Part shown: one piece after another, positions 1-6,047 of the stretch
Position numbering within the stretch: position 1 is the stretch's first letter
Layout: each line of letters starts with the position of its first letter
Source of the DNA: an uncultured Opitutaceae bacterium
Lineage (GTDB): Bacteria > Verrucomicrobiota > Verrucomicrobiia > Opitutales > Opitutaceae
Length of the DNA stretch: 7,724 nucleotides
NCBI GenBank assembly: GCA_937128785.1
Contig: CAKZMS010000642.1
Span: 1-7,724 of the forward strand
Direction: 5' to 3'
The notes under the pieces: generated by a model
What the model was told of the DNA's origin: nothing
Database searches by the model: none
Seen by the model: the letters and a program-made list of their open reading frames with translations, nothing else
Translations under genes and position numbers: made by a program

Positions 1-527
1 CCACCAATCGTCAGGATGTGTTTTTGCATCTGCCGGATTGGCAACCCAGCATGTCGGTGGTGGTCACTCAGCACGCGCCCACGCGCCGACAAGACATCTA
101 CCTGACGGCCAATCAACTGAGTCGCTTTGACGAAGCCACTCAAGGCTTCAGACCGATCAATTGGGAGGAAATCGCCGAACTCGAATCAGCCAGCGGAGAA
201 TTTGCGGTTCAACCCCAGGAGGTTTCGATCGCGCGCGGCTTGGAACTTTCGACTCAACTCGGCTGCATCGGCTGCCACGCCACGTCCGCCGGTGAATCGG
301 GCAAGAGTGGTCCGTCCTGGGTGGGATTGGCCGGCAGCATCCGGCACCTGACCACCGGGGTGGAACTCAAGGCTGATCGCGACTACCTGATCGAAGCCAT
401 TCTCGATCCCACGTCCAAAGTCACCAAAGGTTACGACGATCCCGATGCCGGTATGCCGCCCTACCTTGGCGTGCTGGCAGATGCTGACCTCGCGTCAGTC
501 CTCCTCTACATTGAGTCCCTGCGCTAG
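1..527 (+). CDS. C-terminal part of a protein ending in a class I cytochrome c domain (5' end outside window)
   Basis: The reading frame is open from the first full codon at position 3, so the GTG at 18 is probably internal and the gene begins outside the window. About 174 residues are visible. The heme-attachment motif CIGCH is encoded at 264-278, and the likely axial methionine is in the AGMPP stretch (codon 453-455), followed by a typical C-terminal helix (SVLLYIESLR). The spacing, the GKSGPSWVGLAGS segment and the DPTSKVTKGY segment are those of small class I cytochrome c domains such as those fused to caa3 oxidase subunit II or to multidomain dehydrogenases of PVC bacteria. The roughly 75 residues before the heme motif are not a cytochrome; they look like the end of a larger N-terminal domain I cannot name. 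Electron transfer in the periplasm is inferred. The gene converges on the cupin gene with only 3 bases between the stop codons. Confidence 0.85.
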   Translation, partial: TNRQDVFLHLPDWQPSMSVVVTQHAPTRRQDIYLTANQLSRFDEATQGFRPINWEEIAELESASGEFAVQPQEVSIARGLELSTQLGCIGCHATSAGESGKSGPSWVGLAGSIRHLTTGVELKADRDYLIEAILDPTSKVTKGYDDPDAGMPPYLGVLADADLASVLLYIESLR

Positions 528-535
528 GCCTCAAT
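510..535. terminator. Inverted repeat spanning both convergent stop codons; possible weak bidirectional terminator
   Basis: ATTGAG (510-515) is matched by CTCAAT (530-535), with two further G-C pairs after one mismatch (517-518 with 527-528). The loop is about 8 bases. The repeat contains the TAG of the cytochrome gene (525-527) and the TGA of the cupin gene (531-533). Neither strand has a T-run after the stem, so this is not a canonical intrinsic terminator. Its placement exactly at the convergence is the only argument for function. Confidence 0.3.
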
Positions 536-893
536 CAAACCATTCGTCATCCGGATCGAATGTCGGCACCGGGACGTTGACGATTTTCATCTTCCCCACC
601 GCACGGTGGCGGCAGCCGGGCTGGATTAGAATCGTGCTCATCGGCTGCACGTCGTGCCGCTCACCATCGAGTTCCATATAACACTCTCCTTCGGTTTCGA
701 GGATGAGGTAAATCTCAGTGAGTTTTTTGTGATAGTGGGTTTCAGCGTCGGCCTTGATTTCCACATAATGGATGGAGGCGACGGGATTATCCGGTTCCAC
801 GAATGCGCGACGCGTTTGCCCGCAGGGGCAAGGCACCGGGTCAATCTCATTGAGATGAGCGATTTTAAAGCGGGGCTGGGCCGGAGTTTCCAC
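531..893 (-). CDS. Small single-domain cupin with a CxCG N-terminal motif
   Basis: This 120-residue protein is a single cupin barrel. Cupin motif 1 is present as HYHKKLTE (H53, H55, E60), and motif 2 contains PGCRH with H96, so all four usual metal ligands are kept. A PCPCG motif (C22, C24) precedes the barrel, with further cysteines at C71 and C94. No signal peptide is seen, so it is probably cytoplasmic. Such small cupins bind a divalent metal and may be isomerases, dioxygenases or binding proteins; the substrate cannot be read from sequence. The start is GTG at 893: an in-frame TGA lies five codons upstream and no ATG occurs near the N-terminus. The gene follows gcvH on the same strand after a gap of about 35 bases, so co-transcription with gcvT-gcvH is likely. 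No Shine-Dalgarno sequence is visible. Confidence 0.82.
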   Translation of the reverse strand: METPAQPRFKIAHLNEIDPVPCPCGQTRRAFVEPDNPVASIHYVEIKADAETHYHKKLTEIYLILETEGECYMELDGERHDVQPMSTILIQPGCRHRAVGKMKIVNVPVPTFDPDDEWFD

Positions 894-928
894 GCGACGG
901 TTCGGTCAGTCAGAGCGTTGCCAATTGA

Positions 929-1312
929 TCAGGCCACCTCGGCCGCATAGGCCGCGTCGTCGAGTAATGCATCGATCTCTGTCGGATCGGACACTTTCAA
1001 CTTCATGATCCAACCATCGCCGTAAGGAGACTGGTTCACCGTCTCGGGTGCCGCGTCGAGTGCTTCGTTTACGGCGACCACCTCACCAGCAACCGGGGCA
1101 TACAAGTCGGAGGCCGCCTTGACGGATTCCACTACCCCAAACACGTCACCGGCGCTGAGCGTGTCGCCCACCCCGGGGACCTCGACGTAAGTGATGTCGC
1201 CCAAGCTCTCCTGCGCGTAATCGGAGATTCCCACAGTGACCACTCCGTCTTCGGAGTTTAACACCCATTCATGGGATTTGGCGTAACGGCGGTCGGCGGG
1301 GATTTCACTCAT
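929..1312 (-). CDS. gcvH: Glycine cleavage system H protein (lipoyl carrier)
   Basis: GcvH carries the aminomethyl group on a lipoylated lysine between the P, T and L proteins of the glycine cleavage complex in the cytoplasm. The 127-residue length is normal for the family. The lipoylation site is K65 in GVVESVKAASD. The family-typical N-terminus (YAKSHEWV), the GISDYAQESLGDITYVEVP segment and the C-terminal GDGWIMKLK segment are all present. Its ATG (1312-1310) overlaps the TGA of gcvT (1311-1309) as ATGA, so translation is probably coupled. There is no clear Shine-Dalgarno sequence, which fits start by re-initiation. The next gene downstream is a cupin, not gcvP. A real and intact gene; identification is near certain. 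Confidence 0.97.
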   Translation of the reverse strand: MSEIPADRRYAKSHEWVLNSEDGVVTVGISDYAQESLGDITYVEVPGVGDTLSAGDVFGVVESVKAASDLYAPVAGEVVAVNEALDAAPETVNQSPYGDGWIMKLKVSDPTEIDALLDDAAYAAEVA

Positions 1313-2412
1313 GAGGATTTCTTTAGTTCGACGAAGGGCGGTTTGACGAGATGCAAAGTGAACGATTTGCCCCGGATATCGACGTGAAGTCCATTCTGGA
1401 CTGCGGTCGACGGCACCACCGCGGAACCAATCGCTTCTCCCAATATCGGCGACAGGGTGCCTGAAAGCACCGTGCCCACGTCAGCGCCCGATGCGTCCTG
1501 CACTACCGTGTCGGGCCGCACGATCCGGCGATCGCCCGTGCGAAAATAGACCACGCGCCGGCGATCCGGATTCTGTTTTTCCGCGGCCAAGGACTCGCTG
1601 CCATTGAATCCGTCCGGTTTTTTGAACTTCACGGTCCAACCCAGTCCCGCCGCGATCGGCGAGAGATCGTCATTCAATTCGTGCCCATAAAGCGGGTAAC
1701 CGGCTTCCAATCGCAAACTGTCGCGCGCCCCCAATCCGGCCAGCTCAAGCCCAAACGGCTCACCCGCGCGAAGCAAGGCCTCGGAGAGGGCCGGAGCATC
1801 GGCGGAGGCATGGTAGAGTTCGAAACCGTCTTCTCCCGTGTAGCCCGTGCGACTGATCATACACTGCACGCCAGCGACGGTGCCTTCCTGAAAATGATAG
1901 TAGCGCAAAATCGGCAGCTTCGCTCCCGTCAAAGACTGCACAATGGTTTCCGCCCGCGGACCCTGGACCGCCAACAGCGCGTAATCGTTTGATCGATCAT
2001 TGATCGTGACATCGAAACCGGCGGCCTGTTCGCGCATCCAGGCCAGGTCCTTGTCGATGTTACTGGCGTTGATACAGAGGAAATATCGGTTGGGCTCCCG
2101 CATGTAGACGAGGAGATCGTCGACGACCCCTCCATCAGGACGACACATGGGCGAATAAAGTACTCTCCCCGGGTAGAGGGAAAATACATCGTTGGTCACG
2201 AGCTGGTTGAGGAACGCCTGCGCGCCTGCTCCCTCAACATCGACTTCACCCATGTGGCTGACATCAAACAGGCCGGCCGCGGAGCGGACCGCTTTATGTT
2301 CCTCGATGATGCTGCGATACTGCACCGGCATCTCCCAACCGGCGAAGTCCACCATCCGGCCGCCGTGGGCGACGTGGAAATCATGAAGCGGAGTGCGTGA
2401 CAAATCGGCCAT
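1309..2412 (-). CDS. gcvT: Glycine cleavage system T protein (aminomethyltransferase)
   Basis: GcvT transfers the methylene group from aminomethyl-H protein to tetrahydrofolate, releasing ammonia (EC 2.1.2.10). From the ATG at 2412 the protein is 367 residues, normal for bacteria. Family features in order are the N-terminus TPLHDFHVAHGGRMVDFAGW, the FDVSHMGE segment, the PDGGVVDDLLVY motif holding the folate-binding aspartate (residues 98-99), RTGYTGEDGFE (about 188-198), RDSLRLEAGYPLYGHEL and a complete C-terminal barrel domain. An in-frame TTG at 2424 would add four residues, but the ATG matches the usual family N-terminus (MADLSRTPL) better, so I chose it. Neither start has a strong Shine-Dalgarno sequence. 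The stop overlaps the gcvH start (ATGA). Upstream, a DUF4136 lipoprotein gene ends 60 bases away on the same strand with no convincing terminator between them. Confidence 0.97.
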   Translation of the reverse strand: MADLSRTPLHDFHVAHGGRMVDFAGWEMPVQYRSIIEEHKAVRSAAGLFDVSHMGEVDVEGAGAQAFLNQLVTNDVFSLYPGRVLYSPMCRPDGGVVDDLLVYMREPNRYFLCINASNIDKDLAWMREQAAGFDVTINDRSNDYALLAVQGPRAETIVQSLTGAKLPILRYYHFQEGTVAGVQCMISRTGYTGEDGFELYHASADAPALSEALLRAGEPFGLELAGLGARDSLRLEAGYPLYGHELNDDLSPIAAGLGWTVKFKKPDGFNGSESLAAEKQNPDRRRVVYFRTGDRRIVRPDTVVQDASGADVGTVLSGTLSPILGEAIGSAVVPSTAVQNGLHVDIRGKSFTLHLVKPPFVELKKSS

Positions 2413-2472
2413 CTGGCGAAACAAGCTCAGTTACCCCGTTTCCCGCAAGATCGATCCCCCGCCGCGGGTTAA

Positions 2473-3033
2473 CTATCCGGCAAAGAATTCAGCCAAGGCC
2501 TCGCGCACGGCGGAGCGGATATTCTCTTCCCGTTGGGCGGGGGTGGCGTTGCGCGACCCATCCCTCACCGCAATGTGACGAAAAACCAACTCGTTGGTGC
2601 GCGTATCCAGCAAATCGATGACGATCGCCCCACGGCGATAAAGGCCAAGATTCTCCCGGTCCAGCACACCCTTTTGGTGGGCCTTGTCCGTAATCTCGGC
2701 AGCACGGCCGTAACCAAAATATGTGCTGATCGCCGCCGTGGAAGAAGGGCTCTGCGAGAGGAGAAGGTAGGCAATGATGAGGTCTGCCGGTTCGCCATCG
2801 GTCTCCCGCACTTCTATCCCATGCTGCTCAAATTCCTCCCGGATGGCCGGCTGAATGACGGCATTGATATCCATATCAGAGTCGACAAAGGCCGGCTTGA
2901 TTTCACCACCCGCCTTGAAGAAGCGGGCCGAGGTATAGCCTTCGCTGGTTCCATCCGGCATATCGATGGAGGAACAACCGCCTAGAATGACGAGTGAGCA
3001 GAGAAGGAGAAGCGAGGTCAGAGGGCGCATCAT
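2473..3033 (-). CDS. DUF4136 family lipoprotein
   Basis: The 186-residue protein begins with a lipoprotein signal: MMRPLTSLLLLCSLVILGGC, with lipobox LGGC and lipidated C20. From about residue 33 to the end it matches the DUF4136 pattern: an early basic/aromatic strand, a long helix (INAVIQPAIREEFEQHG), a DLIIAYLL strand, a YRRGAIVIDLLDTRTNELVF core and the C-terminal helix ENIRSAVREALAEFFAG. DUF4136 proteins are small envelope lipoproteins whose function is not established. Two consecutive ATG codons (3033-3031 and 3030-3028) could each serve as start; the first is taken. The gene lies upstream of gcvT on the same strand, but a functional relation to glycine cleavage is not expected, and the shared transcript is an inference from spacing. 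Confidence 0.88.
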   Translation of the reverse strand: MMRPLTSLLLLCSLVILGGCSSIDMPDGTSEGYTSARFFKAGGEIKPAFVDSDMDINAVIQPAIREEFEQHGIEVRETDGEPADLIIAYLLLSQSPSSTAAISTYFGYGRAAEITDKAHQKGVLDRENLGLYRRGAIVIDLLDTRTNELVFRHIAVRDGSRNATPAQREENIRSAVREALAEFFAG

Positions 3034-3191
3034 GATAGGAGCCTACGGTTCTGCTTCTGTGCGCGGGGTCGAACCAAATCTGCCCGCTAACCATCAATTC
3101 AAGGAACGCTCGAAACTGGTTTGAACTCAGCGAGCCATAACTTCTAAATTGACTCTTTGTGACTCCGGTCACCCAACCCCATCCCCTGAAA
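3034..3191. promoter_or_regulatory. Divergent intergenic region between the lipoprotein/gcvTH genes and the DUF1080 gene
   Basis: These 158 bases separate two divergently read genes and must drive transcription in both directions. They are more AT-rich than the flanking genes from about 3085 to 3160. The rightward promoter candidate is listed separately. I found no convincing -35/-10 pair for the leftward genes. No glycine riboswitch is recognisable here or in the 60 bases directly ahead of gcvT. Confidence 0.5.
3121..3150 (+). promoter_or_regulatory. Possible sigma70-type promoter for the DUF1080 gene
   Basis: TTGAAC (3121-3126) resembles a -35 box and TAAATT (3145-3150) a weak -10 box, with an 18-base spacer. 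A start near 3157 would leave a leader of about 35 bases before the ATG at 3192. The -10 match is only moderate, and consensus-based calls are uncertain in this group of bacteria. Confidence 0.33.
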
Positions 3192-3974
3192 ATGGTTTCC
3201 CTCAAAAAATACGCCCTCGCCCTTTTGCTAACCGGATCTGTCCTCTCGGCTGCCGAAGAGATCGACCCCAAACTCACGGAATACTGGACGCCTCAGCCAG
3301 ACGTGGTCAATGCCCCGGCCGGAGGCGTGCCCTCTGATGCCATCGTATTGTTCGACGGCACCCACCTCAACGAGTGGTTCATCACCCGTGAGAACGAGGA
3401 CGGCGAGAAAGAAGCCCGCCCCGCCAACTGGGTGCTCGAGGACGGGGCCATGATTGTGCCTCCCCGTAAAAAAGGTGGTCCGAGCAGCGACATCACCTCC
3501 CAACAGGCGTTCGGCGACATTCAGCTGCATCTGGAATGGCGCGCGCCCGCCGAGGTGAAGGGTGATAGCCAGGGTCGCGGCAACAGCGGGATTTTCCTCA
3601 TGAACCGCTATGAGGTGCAGATCCTGGATTGCTACGAAAACGAGACCTACGTGAACGGCATGACGGCCTCGACCTACAAACAAACGCCACCGCTGGTGAA
3701 TGCCTGCCATGCCCCGGGTGAATGGCAGACTTACGACATCTTTTTCAAGGCCCCGCGCTTCACGCCTGACGGCAAGCTGGTCGAAAAAGCCACGGTCACC
3801 GTGGTGCACAACGGAGTCGTCGTTCAATTGAACACGCCGCTTTACGGCCCGACCGAATACCGCGGGCAACCCAGCTACAAGTATCACACCCCCCGCCAAC
3901 CCCTGCGCATTCAGGACCACAACAATCCCGTGGCCTTCCGTAATATCTGGGTCCGCGAACTGGATCTGCCGTAG
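3192..3974 (+). CDS. Secreted DUF1080 / 3-keto-disaccharide hydrolase domain protein
   Basis: From the ATG at 3192 the protein is 260 residues. It starts with a Sec signal peptide (MVSLKKYALALLLTGSVLSA, likely cleaved after residue 21, SAA|E) and has no lipobox, so it should be periplasmic or secreted. The rest is one DUF1080 (PF06439) beta-sandwich: LFDGTHLNEW (about 53-62), LEWRAP, GRGNSGIFL (128-136), YEVQILDCYEN (140-150), APGEWQTYDI (174-183), HNGVVVQ (206-212) and QDHNNPVAFRNIWVREL (241-257). The family is related to concanavalin-like lectins/glucanases, and some members hydrolyse 3-keto-glycosides. That activity is family knowledge; the substrate here is unknown. A GTG 33 bases upstream (3159) would put eleven residues ahead of the signal peptide and is rejected. 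No Shine-Dalgarno sequence precedes the ATG. The next firm gene on this strand is the sugar symporter, 400 bases on. Confidence 0.93.
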   Translation: MVSLKKYALALLLTGSVLSAAEEIDPKLTEYWTPQPDVVNAPAGGVPSDAIVLFDGTHLNEWFITRENEDGEKEARPANWVLEDGAMIVPPRKKGGPSSDITSQQAFGDIQLHLEWRAPAEVKGDSQGRGNSGIFLMNRYEVQILDCYENETYVNGMTASTYKQTPPLVNACHAPGEWQTYDIFFKAPRFTPDGKLVEKATVTVVHNGVVVQLNTPLYGPTEYRGQPSYKYHTPRQPLRIQDHNNPVAFRNIWVRELDLP

Positions 3975-3996
3975 AACCGCAGCGCATCGCAGTGGG

Positions 3997-4025
3997 CACG
4001 TCTTACTGACTTACCGTAAGGCGTG
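3997..4025 (+). terminator. Hairpin downstream of the DUF1080 gene; possible terminator
   Basis: CACGTCTTAC (3997-4006) pairs with GTAAGGCGTG (4016-4025) over ten positions, including one G-T wobble, around a 9-base loop. The stem begins 22 bases after the DUF1080 stop codon, a usual place for a terminator. No T-run follows, so it may instead be a 3'-end stabilising hairpin. The right arm contains the GTG (4023) that could start the short downstream ORF. Confidence 0.4.
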
Positions 4026-4145
4026 TCTGGCTCGGCGACTGATGCAGCGCGCGAGTCTATCGGCGCCGGTGGGTTCAGGCTCTCAGAAAACCCCGATCTC
4101 GAAAAGATCCAGCCCCTCACGTTCAAGGGAGCCAACCTCGGGTAG
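4023..4145 (+). CDS. Short unidentified coding-like ORF or gene remnant (40 codons)
   Basis: An in-frame TAA at 4017-4019 is followed by an open stretch to TAG at 4143-4145. The only plausible start is GTG 4023. The product would be about 40 residues; its last 23 (from FRLSENPDLEKIQ to TFKGANLG) read like genuine soluble protein, with balanced charge and no arginine/serine excess. Third codon positions are roughly 70% G or C, as in real genes nearby. There is no signal peptide, membrane segment or Shine-Dalgarno sequence. I do not recognise the family. It could be a small protein, the decayed 3' end of a larger gene lost from this site, or chance. The GTG lies inside the right arm of the hairpin at 3997-4025, which argues somewhat against active translation. 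Confidence 0.27.
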   Translation: MSGSATDAARESIGAGGFRLSENPDLEKIQPLTFKGANLG

Positions 4146-4183
4146 GGAGGCATGTTAGTATTCGCGTTCTACCTTTTGACTGA

Positions 4184-4258
4184 ATCTCGGCTGGCGGAAA
4201 TTCGAGCCACGTAGATAGATCGACGATCTTCCGGCAGCTAACTGTCTGCCGCCGAGAT
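4184..4258 (+). repeat. Nested inverted repeats upstream of the symporter; possible structured leader RNA or operator
   Basis: The outer repeat is ATCTCGGC (4184-4191) with GCCGAGAT (4251-4258), perfect over 8 bases. Inside are two smaller stems: AGATC/GATCT (4217-4221 with 4225-4229) and CGGCAG/CTGCCG (4232-4237 with 4246-4251). The outer stem and both inner stems together would make a three-way junction, apart from the shared G at 4251. Alternatively GGCGG (4193-4197) can pair with CTGCC (4246-4250), extending the outer stem to about 13 pairs and breaking the CGGCAG hairpin. No known riboswitch class was recognised. If transcription starts after 4281 the block would act only as DNA. Confidence 0.38.
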
Positions 4259-4374
4259 AAACGCGTCCGTTTTACCATAATCTACCCCTAACCTTTCTAG
4301 CTGCCTGACACGGACATACATCCAGTGGACCAAGCTGGAATACTCCGCCTTAAACACCCCTTCCTACCTCCGCC

Positions 4375-6045
4375 ATGACCTCGATCGATTGGATCATTCT
4401 CGCCGCCTACTTCGTTTTGTTGGCCACGATTGCGTGGCGCAGCTCCCGGCAAACCGCCACGACTACCGACTACTTTCTGGCTGGCCGAAACCTGCCCTGG
4501 TTTGTGGTGGGTTGCTCCCTCCTCGCCTCCAACATCGGTTCCGAACACATCGTCGGACTCGCGGGCAACGGCGCTTCTTCGGGCATGGCGATGGCCCACT
4601 GGGAGCTCCACGCGTGGATCATGCTCATGTTGGGCTGGGTGTTTGTGCCGTTCTACTACCGCAGCGGCGTGTTCACCATGCCGGAGTTTCTGGAACGGCG
4701 TTTCGACAGTCGTTCCCGCTGGACGCTCTCCATCGTTTCGTTGGTGGCCTACGTCTTTACCAAAGTATCCGTAACCGTCTACGCCGGCGCCGTGGTCTTC
4801 ATGACCCTCCTGCCCGACACTTTTGGCTCCCCGGAAAACGCCTTCTGGGTGGGAGCGTTCACCACGGTGGTGCTCACGGGCATCTATACCGTGATCGGCG
4901 GGCTGCGCGCGGTCGTCTATACCGAGGTCGCCCAAACCGGACTGCTCTTGTTCGGTTCGGTCTTCATCACGATCTTCGGCCTGCAACAGCTCGGCGGATG
5001 GGGTGAGCTCAAGTTGGTGCTGGGCGAAAATGCCGATCGTTTTGCGCTTTGGCGCCCCATGTCCGATCCCGATTTCCCTTGGCTGGGCATCATGATCGCC
5101 TCACCCGTGGTGGGCATCTGGTATTGGTGCACCGACCAATACATCGTGCAGCGCACCTTGGCCGCCAAGTCGCTCAAGGAAGCCCGCCGCGGCGCGATCT
5201 TCGGCGGTTTCCTGAAGGTGCTACCGGTCTTTATTTTCCTGGTGCCCGGCATGATCGGATATGCCCTGCACACCAAGGGAATCATCGTCATTCCCGCCAA
5301 AGCCGACGGCACAATGAACGGTGACATGGTGTTCCCCACCATGGTGGCAGAACTGCTCCCCGCCGGACTACGCGGCATCGTGGTAGCGGGATTGCTTTCC
5401 GCATTGATGAGTTCGTTGGCTTCGCTCTTCAACTCGTGTGCCACCCTCTTCACGGTCGATATTTACCAAAAGCTGCGTCCCAACAAAACCCAGGCCGAAC
5501 TCGTGCGAGTAGGCCGGATCGCCACCGGTTTTGTCGTAGTGGCTGGTATCATTTGGATCCCCGTGATGAAGCTCGTTTCCGGCGGGGGGCTCTACCAATA
5601 CCTGCAGAGCGTTCAAGGCTACCTGGCCCCGCCCATAACTGCGGTATTCCTGTTGGGCCTTTTCTTTAAGCGCATCAATGCCACCGGCGCTTTCGCCGGT
5701 TTGTCCATCGGGTTCATTCTGGGCATGATCAAGCTCACATTGCAGGCCTTGGATGGAGCAGGCCAATTCGGCGACAGTGGCCTCCTGCACGCCATCGGAG
5801 CCTACAACTTCCTCTACGCTTCCGGTTGGCTGTTGGCGATCAGTGTGGTCGTGGTGATCGTGGCCTCGCTGCTCACGCCTCCCCCTTCCGAGGAACAGAC
5901 CAGTGGACTCACCTACAGCTCAATCACGCCCGAGCAGGCGGCGGAGAACCGCGCCTCTTGGGGGGGTGCCGAAGTTTGGGCAACGGCGGTGGTGCTCGCC
6001 CTGGTGGGCGGCATCTATGTCTATTTCAGTTTCTGGTTGAACTGA
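4375..6045 (+). CDS. SGLT-type sodium:solute symporter (SSS family), probable Na+/sugar cotransporter
   Basis: This 556-residue inner-membrane protein has about fourteen hydrophobic segments, as expected for a LeuT-fold SSS transporter imported by the sodium gradient. It is closest in pattern to the glucose/galactose branch (SGLT1, vSGLT). Signatures in order are DYFLAGRNLPWFVVG (32-46), SNIGSEHIVGLAG (52-64), the glutamate E77 in HWELHAW, WYWCTDQYIVQRTLAAKS (249-266), K281 in GGFLKVLPVF, the Na2-site serines S346-S347 in SALMSSLASLFNS, TLFTVDIYQK (357-366) and QSVQGYLAPP (411-420). N53, H58, E77, K281 and Q411 fall where SGLT1 has its sugar-contacting N, H, E, K and Q. This supports a hexose-like substrate, though the exact sugar is not determined. 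The start ATG (4375) gives a full-length first helix; the preceding bases include CTACCTCC and have no Shine-Dalgarno sequence. The stop is 2 bases from the convergent lipoprotein stop. Confidence 0.95.
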   Translation: MTSIDWIILAAYFVLLATIAWRSSRQTATTTDYFLAGRNLPWFVVGCSLLASNIGSEHIVGLAGNGASSGMAMAHWELHAWIMLMLGWVFVPFYYRSGVFTMPEFLERRFDSRSRWTLSIVSLVAYVFTKVSVTVYAGAVVFMTLLPDTFGSPENAFWVGAFTTVVLTGIYTVIGGLRAVVYTEVAQTGLLLFGSVFITIFGLQQLGGWGELKLVLGENADRFALWRPMSDPDFPWLGIMIASPVVGIWYWCTDQYIVQRTLAAKSLKEARRGAIFGGFLKVLPVFIFLVPGMIGYALHTKGIIVIPAKADGTMNGDMVFPTMVAELLPAGLRGIVVAGLLSALMSSLASLFNSCATLFTVDIYQKLRPNKTQAELVRVGRIATGFVVVAGIIWIPVMKLVSGGGLYQYLQSVQGYLAPPITAVFLLGLFFKRINATGAFAGLSIGFILGMIKLTLQALDGAGQFGDSGLLHAIGAYNFLYASGWLLAISVVVVIVASLLTPPPSEEQTSGLTYSSITPEQAAENRASWGGAEVWATAVVLALVGGIYVYFSFWLN

Positions 6046-6047
6046 AC

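Larger units (their letters stand above)
3975..4374. other. 400-base intergenic region between the DUF1080 gene and the symporter
   Basis: No firmly identifiable gene lies here. It holds a hairpin close behind the DUF1080 stop (3997-4025), a short coding-like ORF (4023-4145), a small hairpin GATCT/AGATC at 4095-4109, and a nested inverted-repeat block (4184-4258). A lone CATAAT (4276-4281) resembles a -10 box, but nothing at the right distance resembles a -35 box. A TTGACT at 4176-4181 could be a -35 box but has no good -10 partner. The final 60 bases before the symporter ATG are pyrimidine-rich and carry no Shine-Dalgarno sequence. No tRNA cloverleaf or known riboswitch was recognised on either strand. 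Confidence 0.55.

Noticed and set aside
2413..2472. Possible glycine riboswitch or terminator ahead of gcvT
   Set aside because: Sixty bases are too few for a glycine riboswitch and no core motifs are seen; the only pairing is a short CCCG/CGGG stem with no T-run.
3228..3920. 230-codon open frame on the minus strand opposite the DUF1080 gene
   Set aside because: The plus-strand frame has a signal peptide and complete DUF1080 motifs; the antisense product has no recognisable features.
4095..4109. GATCT/AGATC hairpin with a CGAAA loop
   Set aside because: It is five base pairs inside a coding-like frame, too small to call without conservation data.
4030..4110. Stretch resembling a tRNA T-arm (GGTTCAGGCTC)
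   Set aside because: No acceptor, D-arm or anticodon stem can be paired around it on either strand.
3911..4153. Minus-strand 80-codon frame across the DUF1080 3' end and intergenic region
   Set aside because: It overlaps the end of a solid gene antisense and its product is low-quality (R/S/P-rich) sequence.
4297..4986. 229-codon open frame on the minus strand opposite the symporter start
   Set aside because: Its product is rich in G, H, R, D and E with no domain pattern, as expected from the antisense of a GC-rich membrane protein gene.
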